Assembly (NCBI RefSeq): GCF_030538755.1
Contig: NZ_JAUNTJ010000002.1
Coordinates: forward strand, 62,001 to 126,000
DNA from: Paracoccus sp. (in: a-proteobacteria)
GTDB taxonomy: Bacteria > Pseudomonadota > Alphaproteobacteria > Rhodobacterales > Rhodobacteraceae
Reading direction: 5' to 3'
Length of the DNA stretch: 64,000 bases
Part shown: positions 37,438-45,842 of the stretch, piece by piece
How positions within the stretch are numbered: position 1 is the first letter of the stretch
Layout of the letters: every line of letters starts with the position of its first letter
Program-made: the position numbers and the translations under genes
Notes under the pieces: generated by a model
The model's database searches: none
Told to the model about the DNA's origin: nothing
Seen by the model: only the letters and a program-made list of their open reading frames with translations

Positions 37438-38367
37438 ATGATCACGAAAATTGCGACGGCTACCGCGTTCTGTGCGCTTATGACGGGGGCAGGCCATGCA
37501 GAGACCATTGGCGTTGCCATGTCGCTTTTTGACGACAACTATCTGACTGTGCTGCGCCAAAATATCCAGCGCCATGCAGGCGATCTGGGCGTCACGGTTC
37601 AGATGGAAGATGCCCAGGGTGACATCGCGCGCCAGCAGTCCCAGATCGAGAATTTTGTCGCTTCGGACGTGGACGGCATTATCGTGATGCTGGTCGATGC
37701 GGACTCGGGTCAAGCCATGTCGCGTATCGCCGAGCGGTCGGGTGTGCCCCTGGTCTTCGTCAACATGCTGCCTGCCAATATGGAGGAGTTCCCCGAGAAG
37801 CAGGCCTGGGTTGGCTCGGACGAGGAACAGGCGGGCGAATTGCAGGCGACCGAGATGTGCAGGCTGATGGGCGGCGAGGGTGAGGCCGTTATCCTGATGG
37901 GCCAGCTTGGCACCACCGGCCAGCGTGGGCGCACTGCGGCGGTCGAGCGCGTGCTGCAATCCGAAGAATGCGCGGGCATCAATGTGCTGGATTCCCAGTC
38001 GGCGAACTGGATGCGAACGCCGGCCCTTGACCTGATGACCAACTGGCTGACCTCGGGGATGCAGCCCGAGGCCGTGTTCGCGAATAATGACGAGATGGCG
38101 CTGGGTGCGATTCAGGCGCTGAAAGCCTCGGGGATTTCGATGGACAATGTGGTTGTCGGTGGCGTTGATGCAACGCAGGACGCTTTGGCAGCACTGGAAG
38201 CCGGGGATCTGGATGTCACCGTCCATCAATCGGCCAAGGGGCAGGGCGAGGGGGCGCTGGACACTGTTCTGAGAATTGCGCGGGGCGAAGAATTCGAACA
38301 ACGCGTTGCCGTGCCCTTTGAGTTGGTAACGCCCGCGAATATCGCCGAATACAAGGAACAGAACTGA
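37438..38367 (+). CDS. Periplasmic sugar/cyclitol-binding protein 2 (RbsB family)
   Basis: 309 residues, with AGGAGGAAAG upstream. A signal peptide (residues 1-21, ending GAGHA) is followed by ETIGVAMSLFDDNYLTVLRQ. It is clearly related to binding protein 1 (same motif order: NDEMALGAIQALKAS, VVGGVDATQDALAALEAGDL). It is the first gene of a complete binding protein - ATPase - permease unit under operator site 2. Inositol or a related cyclitol is the likely ligand given the island's content. Confidence 0.92.
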   Translation: MITKIATATAFCALMTGAGHAETIGVAMSLFDDNYLTVLRQNIQRHAGDLGVTVQMEDAQGDIARQQSQIENFVASDVDGIIVMLVDADSGQAMSRIAERSGVPLVFVNMLPANMEEFPEKQAWVGSDEEQAGELQATEMCRLMGGEGEAVILMGQLGTTGQRGRTAAVERVLQSEECAGINVLDSQSANWMRTPALDLMTNWLTSGMQPEAVFANNDEMALGAIQALKASGISMDNVVVGGVDATQDALAALEAGDLDVTVHQSAKGQGEGALDTVLRIARGEEFEQRVAVPFELVTPANIAEYKEQN

Positions 38368-38390
38368 TCTGAACAGGCGTCCGGCATCAC

Positions 38391-38406
38391 GTCCGGGCGC
38401 CCGGAC
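38391..38406 (+). repeat. Perfect 16-bp palindrome between binding-protein and ATPase genes
   Basis: GTCCGGGCGCCCGGAC, 23 bp after the binding-protein stop. It could fold in mRNA and help keep binding-protein levels above ATPase levels, as for the hairpin at 13106. Role is inference. Confidence 0.4.
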
Positions 38407-38451
38407 CTCAATCCCGGGGGTGACATCCCCTGATGGTCTTTCGGGGGGAAG

Positions 38452-39987
38452 ATGGTTTCGACGAATACACTGGAGGCGATTGAACGCTTCAAGGAAAAGA
38501 GCCTGCCCTATATTCTTGAAATCGAGGGTATTCGGAAAGAATTTCCTGGCGTGGTGGCGCTGGATGATGTGCAGTTCCGGCTTCGCTCTGGCTCGGTCCA
38601 TGCCCTGATGGGCGAGAATGGCGCCGGAAAATCCACGCTGATGAAGATCATTGCGGGGATCTATTCCCCTGACCGCGGCACCATCCGGCTGCGTGGCGAG
38701 GAGGTTGTCCTGGCCAGCCCGCTTGATGCGCTGGAACAGGGTATCGCGATGATCCATCAGGAACTGGCGCTGATGGACTGGATGACGGTCGCCGAGAACA
38801 TCTGGATCCGGCGCGAGCCGAAAAATGCGCTTGGCCTGATCGATCATCGCAAGATGACCGAGATGACCCGAGAACTGTTTCAGCAGCTTCGGCTGAAGAT
38901 TGATCCAACGGCACAGATCAGCACCCTGACCGTTGCGCAGCGTCAAATGGTCGAGATTGCCAAGGCGGTCAGCCACAGGTCGAACGTGCTGATTATGGAC
39001 GAGCCCACCTCGGCAATCACCGAAACCGAGGTCGAGCATCTGTTCGAGATCATCCGCGACCTCAAGGCGCGTGGCGTGGCCATCGTCTACATCACCCACA
39101 AGATGAACGAGCTGTTCGAGATCGCCGATGAGTTCTCGGTTTTCCGCGATGGCAAATATGTGGGCACTCATGCCAGCACCGACGTGACCCGCGACGATAT
39201 CATCCGCATGATGGTCGGACGCGAGATCACCAATATGTTCCCGAAAGAAGAGGCCGAGATCGGCGATGTGATCCTGTCGGTCAAGGATCTGTCCCTGCCG
39301 GGCACGTTCCACGGGATCACCTTTGATCTGCGGCGGGGCGAGATACTTGGTCTGGCGGGTCTGGTCGGCTCGGGTCGTTCGAATGTCGCCGAGGCGCTGT
39401 TCGGTGTGACGCCCGCCAGCGGAGGCACGATCAGTATCGACGGACGCCAGGTCGCCATTACATCGCCCGCCGATGCCATGCGCGAGGGGATGGCGCTGCT
39501 GACCGAGGACCGCAAGGATACCGGCTGCTTCCTGCCGCTTTCCATTTTGGAAAACATGCAGATCGCCGCTCTTCAGGAAGGTCACGTCAAGCTGGGCTAT
39601 GTCGATGAGAAGGGCATGACCAATCTCTGCCTTGACATGAAGGACAAGCTGCGGATCAAGACCCCGAACCTCGAAGAGCGGATCGAGAACCTTTCGGGGG
39701 GCAACCAGCAAAAGGTGCTGATCGCACGTTGGCTTTTAACCAAGCCCCGTATCCTGATCCTCGACGAGCCGACGCGCGGCATTGATGTCGGCGCAAAGGC
39801 GGAAATCCACCGTCTGATTTCGCGTCTTGCGCAGTCCGGGGTCGCTGTCATCATGATTTCGTCCGAACTGCCCGAGGTTTTGGGCATGTCTGATCGGATC
39901 ATGGTCATGCACGAGGGTCATATGACCGGGATTCTGGATCGGGCTGAGGCCGATCAGGTGAAAATCATGGAACTGGCGGCCCGCTGA
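38452..39987 (+). CDS. Sugar/cyclitol ABC transporter ATPase (RbsA/MglA type)
   Basis: 511 residues with two fused nucleotide-binding domains. The first has Walker [22 protein letters not shown]-loop IHQELALM, the degenerate-looking signature [18 protein letters not shown] and [10 protein letters not shown]. The second has a weak Walker A ([16 protein letters not shown]), the signature [17 protein letters not shown] and [20 protein letters not shown]. That asymmetry is normal for the CUT2 family. A run of about 18 residues precedes the first domain. It energises the permease at 40026. Confidence 0.94.
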   Translation: MVSTNTLEAIERFKEKSLPYILEIEGIRKEFPGVVALDDVQFRLRSGSVHALMGENGAGKSTLMKIIAGIYSPDRGTIRLRGEEVVLASPLDALEQGIAMIHQELALMDWMTVAENIWIRREPKNALGLIDHRKMTEMTRELFQQLRLKIDPTAQISTLTVAQRQMVEIAKAVSHRSNVLIMDEPTSAITETEVEHLFEIIRDLKARGVAIVYITHKMNELFEIADEFSVFRDGKYVGTHASTDVTRDDIIRMMVGREITNMFPKEEAEIGDVILSVKDLSLPGTFHGITFDLRRGEILGLAGLVGSGRSNVAEALFGVTPASGGTISIDGRQVAITSPADAMREGMALLTEDRKDTGCFLPLSILENMQIAALQEGHVKLGYVDEKGMTNLCLDMKDKLRIKTPNLEERIENLSGGNQQKVLIARWLLTKPRILILDEPTRGIDVGAKAEIHRLISRLAQSGVAVIMISSELPEVLGMSDRIMVMHEGHMTGILDRAEADQVKIMELAAR

Positions 39988-40025
39988 GGCCTTTGTGGCG
40001 TGGTGCCAAGGAGGAGTATTATCTC

Positions 40026-41039
40026 ATGGACAATGTGCAGATCGAACCGATCAGGCGACAGCGGCGCGGCTTGCCACAAGAGTTGAATATTCTGCTGGTG
40101 CTGGTTGCCGTCGCTCTGATGTTCGAGCTTCTGGGATGGATTTTTCAGGGGCAGAGCTTCCTGATGAATACCCGTCGTCTGACGATCATGATCCTGCAAG
40201 TTTCGGTGATCGGTATCATTGCGATCGGGGTGACGCAGGTCATCATTACCGGGGGGATCGACCTGTCTTCTGGCTCGGTCGTTGCCATGACAGCGATGAT
40301 AACAATGAGTGTGGCGCAGTCAGGTGATTATGCGCGTGCGATGTATCCGGCGCTGACCGACATGCCGGTCATCGTGCCACTGGCCCTGGGACTGGGCATC
40401 GGATTGGTTGCGGGGATGATTAACGGAGCACTGATCGCATTGACAGGGATCCCGCCGTTCATAGCGACTCTGGGCATGATGGTGACAGCACGCGGAATTG
40501 CCAAATGGTATACCAAGGGCCAGCCGATCAGTTTTCCAACCGATGGTTTCGCGGCGATTGGTGCGGGGGCAACGCCGGTCTTTATCTTTCTGGCCGTGGC
40601 GGTGATTTTTCACATTGCCCTGCGTTATACTCGCTATGGCAAGTTCACCTATGCGATCGGTGCCAACCCGCAGGCGGCCCGCGTTTCAGGCATCAACGTC
40701 AAGCGGCACCTGATCAAGGTCTATGCCATCGCCGGTTTGCTGGCAGGGCTTGCCGGCATCGTCACCGCTGCCCGCGCGGAAACCGCGCAGGCCGGCATGG
40801 GCATGATGTATGAGCTGGACGCCATCGCCGCAGCCGTGATCGGCGGCACCTCGTTGGCCGGGGGGCGAGGGCGGATCTTCGGCACAGTGATCGGCACGTT
40901 GATCCTGGGCCTGATGATGTCTGGTTTCACCTTCCTGCGGGTCGATGCCTTCTATCAGGAAATCGTCAAGGGCGTGATTATCGTTGCCGCTGTGATTGCC
41001 GACACCTATCGGCAGAAGGCCCGAAGCAAGAAAGCCTGA
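40026..41039 (+). CDS. Sugar/cyclitol ABC transporter permease (RbsC type)
   Basis: 337 residues from ATG 40026, behind CCAAGGAGGAG. About ten membrane segments. CUT2 landmarks include GVTQVIITGGIDLSSGSVVA, NGALIALTGIPPFIATLGMM and IGANPQAARVSGINVKRHLI, plus AAAVIGGTSLAGGRGRIFGT near the end. It completes the importer with the two genes upstream. A good intrinsic terminator follows 18 bp after its stop. Confidence 0.94.
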   Translation: MDNVQIEPIRRQRRGLPQELNILLVLVAVALMFELLGWIFQGQSFLMNTRRLTIMILQVSVIGIIAIGVTQVIITGGIDLSSGSVVAMTAMITMSVAQSGDYARAMYPALTDMPVIVPLALGLGIGLVAGMINGALIALTGIPPFIATLGMMVTARGIAKWYTKGQPISFPTDGFAAIGAGATPVFIFLAVAVIFHIALRYTRYGKFTYAIGANPQAARVSGINVKRHLIKVYAIAGLLAGLAGIVTAARAETAQAGMGMMYELDAIAAAVIGGTSLAGGRGRIFGTVIGTLILGLMMSGFTFLRVDAFYQEIVKGVIIVAAVIADTYRQKARSKKA

Positions 41040-41056
41040 GCTCTCGTGCAGGTGAC

Positions 41057-41086
41057 AGGCCCGGAGCAATTGCTGCGGGCCTTTTT
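41057..41086 (+). terminator. Intrinsic terminator of the cyclitol ABC operon
   Basis: Stem AGGCCCG / CGGGCCT around an inner AGCAATTGCT palindrome, followed by TTTTT. This is the most classical rho-independent terminator in the window. Confidence 0.85.
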
Positions 41087-41112
41087 CGTGGCTGCCACAA
41101 TGCTGTGGAATA

Positions 41113-41469
41113 TCTTTGTTTCTGCGGTCAAACTCGCTGCCACAAGCCTTGGCCGTGGCGCTGGTGAGTCTTTCGCAACTCGGTCTCGGCGGCATGGGCC
41201 TGCCCGGTGATCCGAGGTGTTTTGCCGCCGCGAAGGTGATGTTCTTTGCCGTGACGAATGCCCTGAAACTGATCTCCTATGCAGTTATCGGGGGAGTTCG
41301 GTTCAGATAATCTGGTCCGCGCTGCGGGAATGCTGCTGCTGGCCGTGGAGCAGCTTGGCTTGGTGCCTGGGTGGTCGGCCATATGCGCGCCGGCACCTTC
41401 TATCCCTTCACATACGCCTCGGTGGCGTTGGTCGGGATAAGCTGGTCCGGGGGGCGGGTATCAGGTTCC
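41113..41469 (+). pseudogene. Remnant of a TSUP/TauE-SafE membrane protein gene
   Basis: Decayed frames keep the family's C-terminal order: FFAVTNALKLISYAVIGG (41239 onward), then NLVRAAGMLLLA in a second frame, then LGAWVVGHMRAGTFYPFTYA and SVALVGISWSGG in a third. The N-terminal half is missing and at least two frame shifts are present. This fills the gap between the permease terminator and the regulator gene. Confidence 0.65.
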
Positions 41470-42333
41470 GGTCACGGTCGGGATGCGTGGGTCTTCATCA
41501 TTGTGCTGCACGCGGGCGGCCACGGCCACAACCAATGCCTGCGCCAGACACATCGGTGCGGCCAGCGAACGCGAGAAGGTGTAATCATGTTCGGGAACCG
41601 GAAACAGCACCCGTGCCCACCGCGCCAGCGGCGACAGGGTGCTGTCCGAGATGGCGATGATGTCGGTTCCCCTCTGGCCCGCTTCCTCGACGACGTTCAC
41701 CACTTCATTGGCATAGAAACGGAACGAGACCGCCAGCAGAACATCGGTCTTGCGAATGGTGCGGCCGATATGCGTGGCCAGCCCGCCGCCGGGGTCCAGC
41801 AGCACGCAGCGCTTGCCCAGCATGGTCAGCACATAACGCAGGAGTTCGACGACCGGCGATGAACGCAACTGGCCGATCAGGTAGATGATCTCGGCACGAT
41901 CCAGCAGGTCGGCAGCCAGTGCCAGATCCTCGGGGTTCACCTCGTTCAGCAGTTGCTGCAATGAAGCGATGTCGCGCACCACCAGATCGCGCAGGAAACC
42001 GATCTCGGTCGGATCATCCGCACCTTTGAGTTCGGTTTCCAGCGCCCTGACGCGGGCCTCGAAGCCCGGTGCAGCAGTGGCCAGACGTTTCTGGAACAGC
42101 GCCTGTAACTCCTTGAAGCCCTTATAGCCCAGGGACTGGGCAAAGCGCACGAAACTTGAGGCGTGGATGCCGCAGCGTTCGGCAATGGCATTCACCGAAT
42201 GGACGGCGACCTCGTTGGGATTCTGGGTCAGATAGACGGAGATGCGCTGATAGGTCTTGCTCATCTGATCGTGACGATCATGGATGATGCGGATCAGTTC
42301 TTCGTAATCCTGCGGCGGGTGGCTTGTTGGCAT
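41461..42333 (-). CDS. RpiR/MurR-family transcriptional regulator of the cyclitol island
   Basis: 290 residues from ATG 42331-42333, with AGAGGAAAG upstream. The N-terminal HTH_6 domain (about 8-85) contains SVNAIAERCGIHASSFVRFA and GYKGFKELQALFQKRL. The C-terminal SIS domain (about 115-260) has IYLIGQLRSSPVVELLRYVL and TDVLLAVSFRFYANEVVNVV. SIS domains sense phosphosugars. A perfect 18-bp palindrome sits 22 bp upstream of its ATG, and versions of it precede the other units of the island. The simplest reading is an autoregulated local repressor that responds to a cyclitol or sugar-acid intermediate. Confidence 0.9.
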   Translation of the reverse strand: MPTSHPPQDYEELIRIIHDRHDQMSKTYQRISVYLTQNPNEVAVHSVNAIAERCGIHASSFVRFAQSLGYKGFKELQALFQKRLATAAPGFEARVRALETELKGADDPTEIGFLRDLVVRDIASLQQLLNEVNPEDLALAADLLDRAEIIYLIGQLRSSPVVELLRYVLTMLGKRCVLLDPGGGLATHIGRTIRKTDVLLAVSFRFYANEVVNVVEEAGQRGTDIIAISDSTLSPLARWARVLFPVPEHDYTFSRSLAAPMCLAQALVVAVAARVQHNDEDPRIPTVTGT

Positions 42334-42354
42334 GGCTTTCCTCTGCTGCCAAGT

Positions 42355-42372
42355 CTGCAATAATTATTGCAG
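42355..42372 (-). promoter_or_regulatory. Cyclitol-island operator, site 3 (perfect palindrome at the regulator gene)
   Basis: CTGCAATAATTATTGCAG is perfectly symmetrical and lies between the RpiR start and its upstream region. It is the best copy of the TGCAAT-N4-ATTGCA dyad in the window. Confidence 0.75.
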
Positions 42373-42507
42373 AGGGCCAAGCCCTCTTTCTTCCTGTTTT
42401 ATTTCGATCAGCAGCCCTTTGCGTCGATCCACTGGCAGGGTGAAGCTGACATCGACGCCCTGATCCTCGACCTGCACCCGCGTCAGCACCATGTCGCCTG
42501 CCAGCCT
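42364..42507 (-). pseudogene. Orphan C-terminal coding fragment upstream of the regulator
   Basis: The minus strand reads VLTRVQVEDQGVDVSFTLPV, then DRRKGLLIEIKQEERG and a TAA that lies inside the operator palindrome. It looks like the end of a real protein (alternating beta-strand pattern) but I do not recognise the family and no start is visible. The rest of the 352-bp gap up to 42685 shows only a hairpin. Right limit is approximate. Confidence 0.3.
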
Positions 42508-42597
42508 GGGGGCGGGCCTGTAGGCTGTTCTCGAAGGTAAGCCTTGCCCGGCTCGTTACAGGAAACTTGTCGAATATCCAAAGCCCTTCCTGAGGTT

Positions 42598-42624
42598 GGG
42601 TGCCCGGTTATGCGCCGGGCACCC
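42598..42624 (-). terminator. Hairpin after the 42686-43810 dehydrogenase gene
   Basis: A perfect 10-bp stem GGGTGCCCGG / CCGGGCACCC with a 7-nt loop lies 62 bp after the end of the minus-strand iolG operon. There is no T-run. Confidence 0.55.
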
Positions 42625-42685
42625 CGGAGAGCCGGGGCAGAAAGCGTCCCATCAGACGCTGCGGCAGAAAGGCGGCAGCGGATTA

Positions 42686-43810
42686 TCAGGCCGTCACAGC
42701 CAACCATTGCCGCGTCGATGAAGAGTGCTGGATCGTCTCGACCAGCTGCTGGATACGCAATCCGGCTGCGAAGCCGAAAGGCTCGGGGGTCTCGCCTGCG
42801 ATGGCGCGCAGATAGCCCTCGATCTCGATGGCTTTCAGGTCGTTGAAGCCGATCTGGTGGCCAGGGGCGACGCAGAAGCGGCCATAGGGCGGATGGTCGG
42901 GGCTGGCCTCGATGCGACGGAAGCCGCGGCGACCGGGCATGTCAGCGATTGAATAGAAATGCAGCTCGTTGAATCGCTCCTGACTGAAGGCCAGTGCGCC
43001 TTTTGTGCCATAGACCTCGAAATCATGCTGCATCTTGCGGCCGGTGGCGATCCAGTTACCTTCGATCGAACCCTGCGCGCCATTCGCGAAGCGCAGAAAG
43101 GCGCGACCGACATCATCCACGGTTACGGCACGCATCCTGCCCTGACCGTCGGGCCGCTGGCCAATCATGGTGATGCAATCGCCCATGACCTCGGTGATCG
43201 GACCCAGCAGGAATTCGGCCGTGGCCAGCGCATGGCTGCCGATATCGGCCAGCGCGCCGCCACCCGCCGGATCGTGGCGAAATGTCCAGGGACCGTCGGC
43301 ATCGGCCATGTAATCCTCGGCATGCAGCCCGCGATAGCCCCGGATCTCGCCCAACTCGCCCGCTGCGATCATCTCGCGCGCAAGCCGCAGCATCGGGTTG
43401 CAGAGATAGTTGAAGCCGACCTGGGTCTTGACGCCTTTGGCTGCCGCCGCATCCGCCATCTGGCGCGCATCCGAGGCCAGCGGTGCCAACGGCTTTTCGC
43501 AATAGACATGCTTGCCGGCAGAGATGGCAGCCAAGGCCATTTCCTTGTGCAGCGCATTCGGGGCGGTGATGTCGATGACGTCGATTTCGGGGTTCTCGAC
43601 CATGCTGCGCCAGTCGGCTGTGGCATGGGCGAAGCCGAAATCGGTTGCGGCACGGGCTGCGGCATCTTCGGTGACATCGGCGACCGTGTGCAGTTCCAGC
43701 CTGTAGGGAAGGTCAAAGACCTTCTGCGCGCTGGCAAAGCCGAAGACATGGGCCTTGCCCATGAAGCCGGTGCCAATCAGGCCGATACGCAGGACAGGTT
43801 TGTCAGACAT
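42686..43810 (-). CDS. Gfo/Idh/MocA-family dehydrogenase 3, scyllo-inositol/L-glucose dehydrogenase-like
   Basis: 374 residues. NAD-binding start LRIGLIGTGFMGKAHVFGFA, the catalytic-lysine motif HVYCEKPLAPLASDA, then VGFNYLCNPMLRLAREMIAA, RGLHAEDYMADADGPWTFRH and GGGALADIGSHALATAEFLL. The combination of EDYMAD, GPW and FSQERFNELHFYS reminds me of the LgdA-type dehydrogenases of Paracoccus that act on scyllo-inositol and L-glucose; that is from memory and unaligned. It is the last gene of the minus-strand iolG operon. Substrate remains a guess. Confidence 0.87.
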   Translation of the reverse strand: MSDKPVLRIGLIGTGFMGKAHVFGFASAQKVFDLPYRLELHTVADVTEDAAARAATDFGFAHATADWRSMVENPEIDVIDITAPNALHKEMALAAISAGKHVYCEKPLAPLASDARQMADAAAAKGVKTQVGFNYLCNPMLRLAREMIAAGELGEIRGYRGLHAEDYMADADGPWTFRHDPAGGGALADIGSHALATAEFLLGPITEVMGDCITMIGQRPDGQGRMRAVTVDDVGRAFLRFANGAQGSIEGNWIATGRKMQHDFEVYGTKGALAFSQERFNELHFYSIADMPGRRGFRRIEASPDHPPYGRFCVAPGHQIGFNDLKAIEIEGYLRAIAGETPEPFGFAAGLRIQQLVETIQHSSSTRQWLAVTA

Positions 43811-43843
43811 GGGCGGTATCCAGTTTATAGATGACGTTACTAC

Positions 43844-44062
43844 TCAACCGCCGTCCAGTTGGCGGACAAGACGACCGATTGACGAAACTTCGGCACGGGC
43901 GCGTGAAGATCCTGAATGCGTGCCGTCCCGAGGCACCGGCAGATCCTGCTCCAGCCGTTGCGGCAGCTTTGAAATAAAGGCCCCGCCGCCGTAACGGAGA
44001 ACCATCGCGCGTCCGAGGTTGTTGTTGAAATCCGCGAACCAGCGGTGCAGCTGTTCAAGCAT
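43844..44062 (-). CDS. Small open reading frame of unknown function, possibly a gene remnant
   Basis: 72 residues. Its ATG (44060-44062) overlaps the stop of the upstream 2-hydroxyacid dehydrogenase gene, in the same ATG-in-stop style as real couplings here. The first 40 residues (MLEQLHRWFADFNNNLGRAM, then VLRYGGGAFISKLPQ) look protein-like; the rest is polar and less so. I recognise no family. It could be the surviving N-terminus of a larger lost gene. It fills most of the 244-bp gap in the operon. Confidence 0.3.
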   Translation of the reverse strand: MLEQLHRWFADFNNNLGRAMVLRYGGGAFISKLPQRLEQDLPVPRDGTHSGSSRARAEVSSIGRLVRQLDGG

Positions 44063-45023
44063 GAGCAAATGCCGCATTGACGATGAGAGCGTGGTCAACC
44101 GTGCCCTCCAGATAGTTGATTGCATTCTGGATGGAAGCGATGGCCATGCGTTCGCCGCATTCGGCAGTCAGGCCGGCGATGTGGGGCGACAGCACTGCGG
44201 TCCATTGGTCGAACAAGGGCGAATCGCCGGGCGGTTCATCGTCGAAGACATCGACCCCGGCAGCAGCAACCTGACCAGAGGCCAAAGCTTCGGCCAGTGC
44301 AGGTTCGTCCACCACACCACCGCGCGCGGTATTGGCAAGGACGACGCCCGGCTTCATCAGCGCGATCTCCCTTGCCCCCAGCAGCGGTTTGTTGGCCTTG
44401 GGCACATGGATCGAGATGCAATCGGCCCAGGCCAGCCCTTCGTCCAGATCGGTGATCTCGGCCACCGGACCTGCGGGCCAGCCCTTGCGTGAAAGATAGG
44501 GGTCATAGGCGCGGATCGTCATATCAAAGCCGGCGGCCATGCGGGCAAGGCGCTGCCCGGTGCGGCCATAGCCGATGACAAGCAGGTTCTTGCCCGATAT
44601 TTCCTGCTGTTCCAGGCGATTGCGCCAGCCCCATTGGCCGGGCTTGCGCACCGCGCGGTCGGCCAGCAGCACCCGCTTGGCCCCGGCCAGTAATTGCATC
44701 ATCGCATGTTCGGCGACCGAGATCGAATTTACGTCGCCAACGATGGTCAGGGCAATGCCGCGTTCGTTCAGCGCCGCAAGATCGACGGCATCATAGCCAA
44801 CGCCGTGGCGCGAGACGACCTTCAGCTTTTCGGCCAGAGCCACAGTGGCGGCAGACAGCGGCTGGGTGCGGATCACCAGCGCATCGGCCTTGTGGATCAG
44901 TGGTGCGTAGGAAGGTTCCGAGATTTCCTCGACATAATCCACGGTGATGCCGCGCGCGGGCAGGTCGCGCAGCAGCGCCTCGCCTGCGGGATGCAATTTT
45001 CCGGCAACAAGAAGATGCGGCAT
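44055..45023 (-). CDS. D-isomer-specific 2-hydroxyacid dehydrogenase family (SerA-like)
   Basis: 322 residues from ATG 45021-45023; a TTG one codon upstream is also possible. Rossmann motif GKNLLVIGYGRTGQRLARMA, substrate-side VSRHGVGYDAVDLAALNERG, Arg region LANTARGGVVDEPALAEALA and catalytic His in LSPHIAGLTAECGE. These enzymes reduce 2-oxoacids to 2-hydroxyacids or the reverse with NAD(P). The start overlaps the aldolase stop by one base. Next to a 2-keto-3-deoxy-acid aldolase, it may process a sugar-acid intermediate or an aldolase product. The exact substrate cannot be read. Confidence 0.88.
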   Translation of the reverse strand: MPHLLVAGKLHPAGEALLRDLPARGITVDYVEEISEPSYAPLIHKADALVIRTQPLSAATVALAEKLKVVSRHGVGYDAVDLAALNERGIALTIVGDVNSISVAEHAMMQLLAGAKRVLLADRAVRKPGQWGWRNRLEQQEISGKNLLVIGYGRTGQRLARMAAGFDMTIRAYDPYLSRKGWPAGPVAEITDLDEGLAWADCISIHVPKANKPLLGAREIALMKPGVVLANTARGGVVDEPALAEALASGQVAAAGVDVFDDEPPGDSPLFDQWTAVLSPHIAGLTAECGERMAIASIQNAINYLEGTVDHALIVNAAFAHA

Positions 45024-45829
45024 CAATAGGCTCCTTTCATGGTGGCGGCGGCGGCAGAGCCGGTCAGGTCACGCCAGGTCGCGACCGAGGCGGCGGCTGC
45101 ACTGGCCAGCAGGCGGGTATCACCGCCGACCGTGGTCAGGTCGAACCCCCAGCCGATGGCCTTGGCGGCATATTCCGGTGTGCCACAATGGATGCAGGCG
45201 CGAATGCCGTTCGTCTTGCAGGCGGCCTTGATGCGCTGAAGCAGTTCGATCATCTCGGGCTCCTCGCGGTCGAAGGCGGGGGGCAGGCGGCCGTTCTGGG
45301 TGCCAAGTGTCAGGTCTGCGGGGCCGACATAGATGCCGTCCAGGCCGGGCGTCGCCGCGATGGCCTCAAGGTTGTCTATGCCCCGCTGGGTCTCAACCAT
45401 CGCCAGCGCAAGCACCTGATCGTTCGCCGCCACGCCATAGCCGCCATAGGCGATTGCGGCGCGGGTCGGGCCGAAGCTGCGCTGGCCATGCGGCGGATAG
45501 CGCATATAGCTGACGAATTCCGCCGCCTCCTCGGCCGAGTTGACCATCGGGCAGATGATGCCCTGCGCGCCGGCGTCCAGCGCCTTCATGATCGCGCCCG
45601 GTTCGCGCCATGGCACGCGGACCATCGGCGTGACGCCCGAGGCGCGCATCGCCTGTAGCATCGGCAGCACGGCACTGTAATCCAGCGCACCGTGCTGGGC
45701 GTCGATGGTGATGCTGTCATAATCCTGTGCCGCCATGATCTCGGCGGTCAACGGGTTGCCGATGGACAGCCAGCCATTGATCGCGGGGCGACCCTCGGCC
45801 CAATGCTGTTTCAGCTTGTTGTTGAACAT
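45023..45829 (-). CDS. HpcH/HpaI-family class II aldolase
   Basis: 268 residues from ATG 45827-45829 (MFNNKLKQHWAEGRPAINGW). Family blocks: YDSITIDAQHGALDYSAVLP (catalytic His), VTPMVRVPWREPGAIMKALD (Arg), GIICPMVNSAEEAAEFVSYM and VETQRGIDNLEAIAATPGLD with the metal-binding Glu and Asp (GIYVGPADL). Such enzymes split 2-keto-3-deoxy acids to pyruvate and an aldehyde. It lies between a semialdehyde dehydrogenase and a 2-hydroxyacid dehydrogenase in the iolG operon. This aldolase is not part of the textbook inositol route, so it marks a second branch. Confidence 0.9.
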   Translation of the reverse strand: MFNNKLKQHWAEGRPAINGWLSIGNPLTAEIMAAQDYDSITIDAQHGALDYSAVLPMLQAMRASGVTPMVRVPWREPGAIMKALDAGAQGIICPMVNSAEEAAEFVSYMRYPPHGQRSFGPTRAAIAYGGYGVAANDQVLALAMVETQRGIDNLEAIAATPGLDGIYVGPADLTLGTQNGRLPPAFDREEPEMIELLQRIKAACKTNGIRACIHCGTPEYAAKAIGWGFDLTTVGGDTRLLASAAAASVATWRDLTGSAAAATMKGAY

Positions 45830-45842
45830 CGCGTTTCCCCCC

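Noticed and set aside
37309-39711. Very long open frame (800 codons) antisense to the binding protein and ATPase genes
   Set aside because: Antisense shadow of two well-supported ABC genes; no domain seen.
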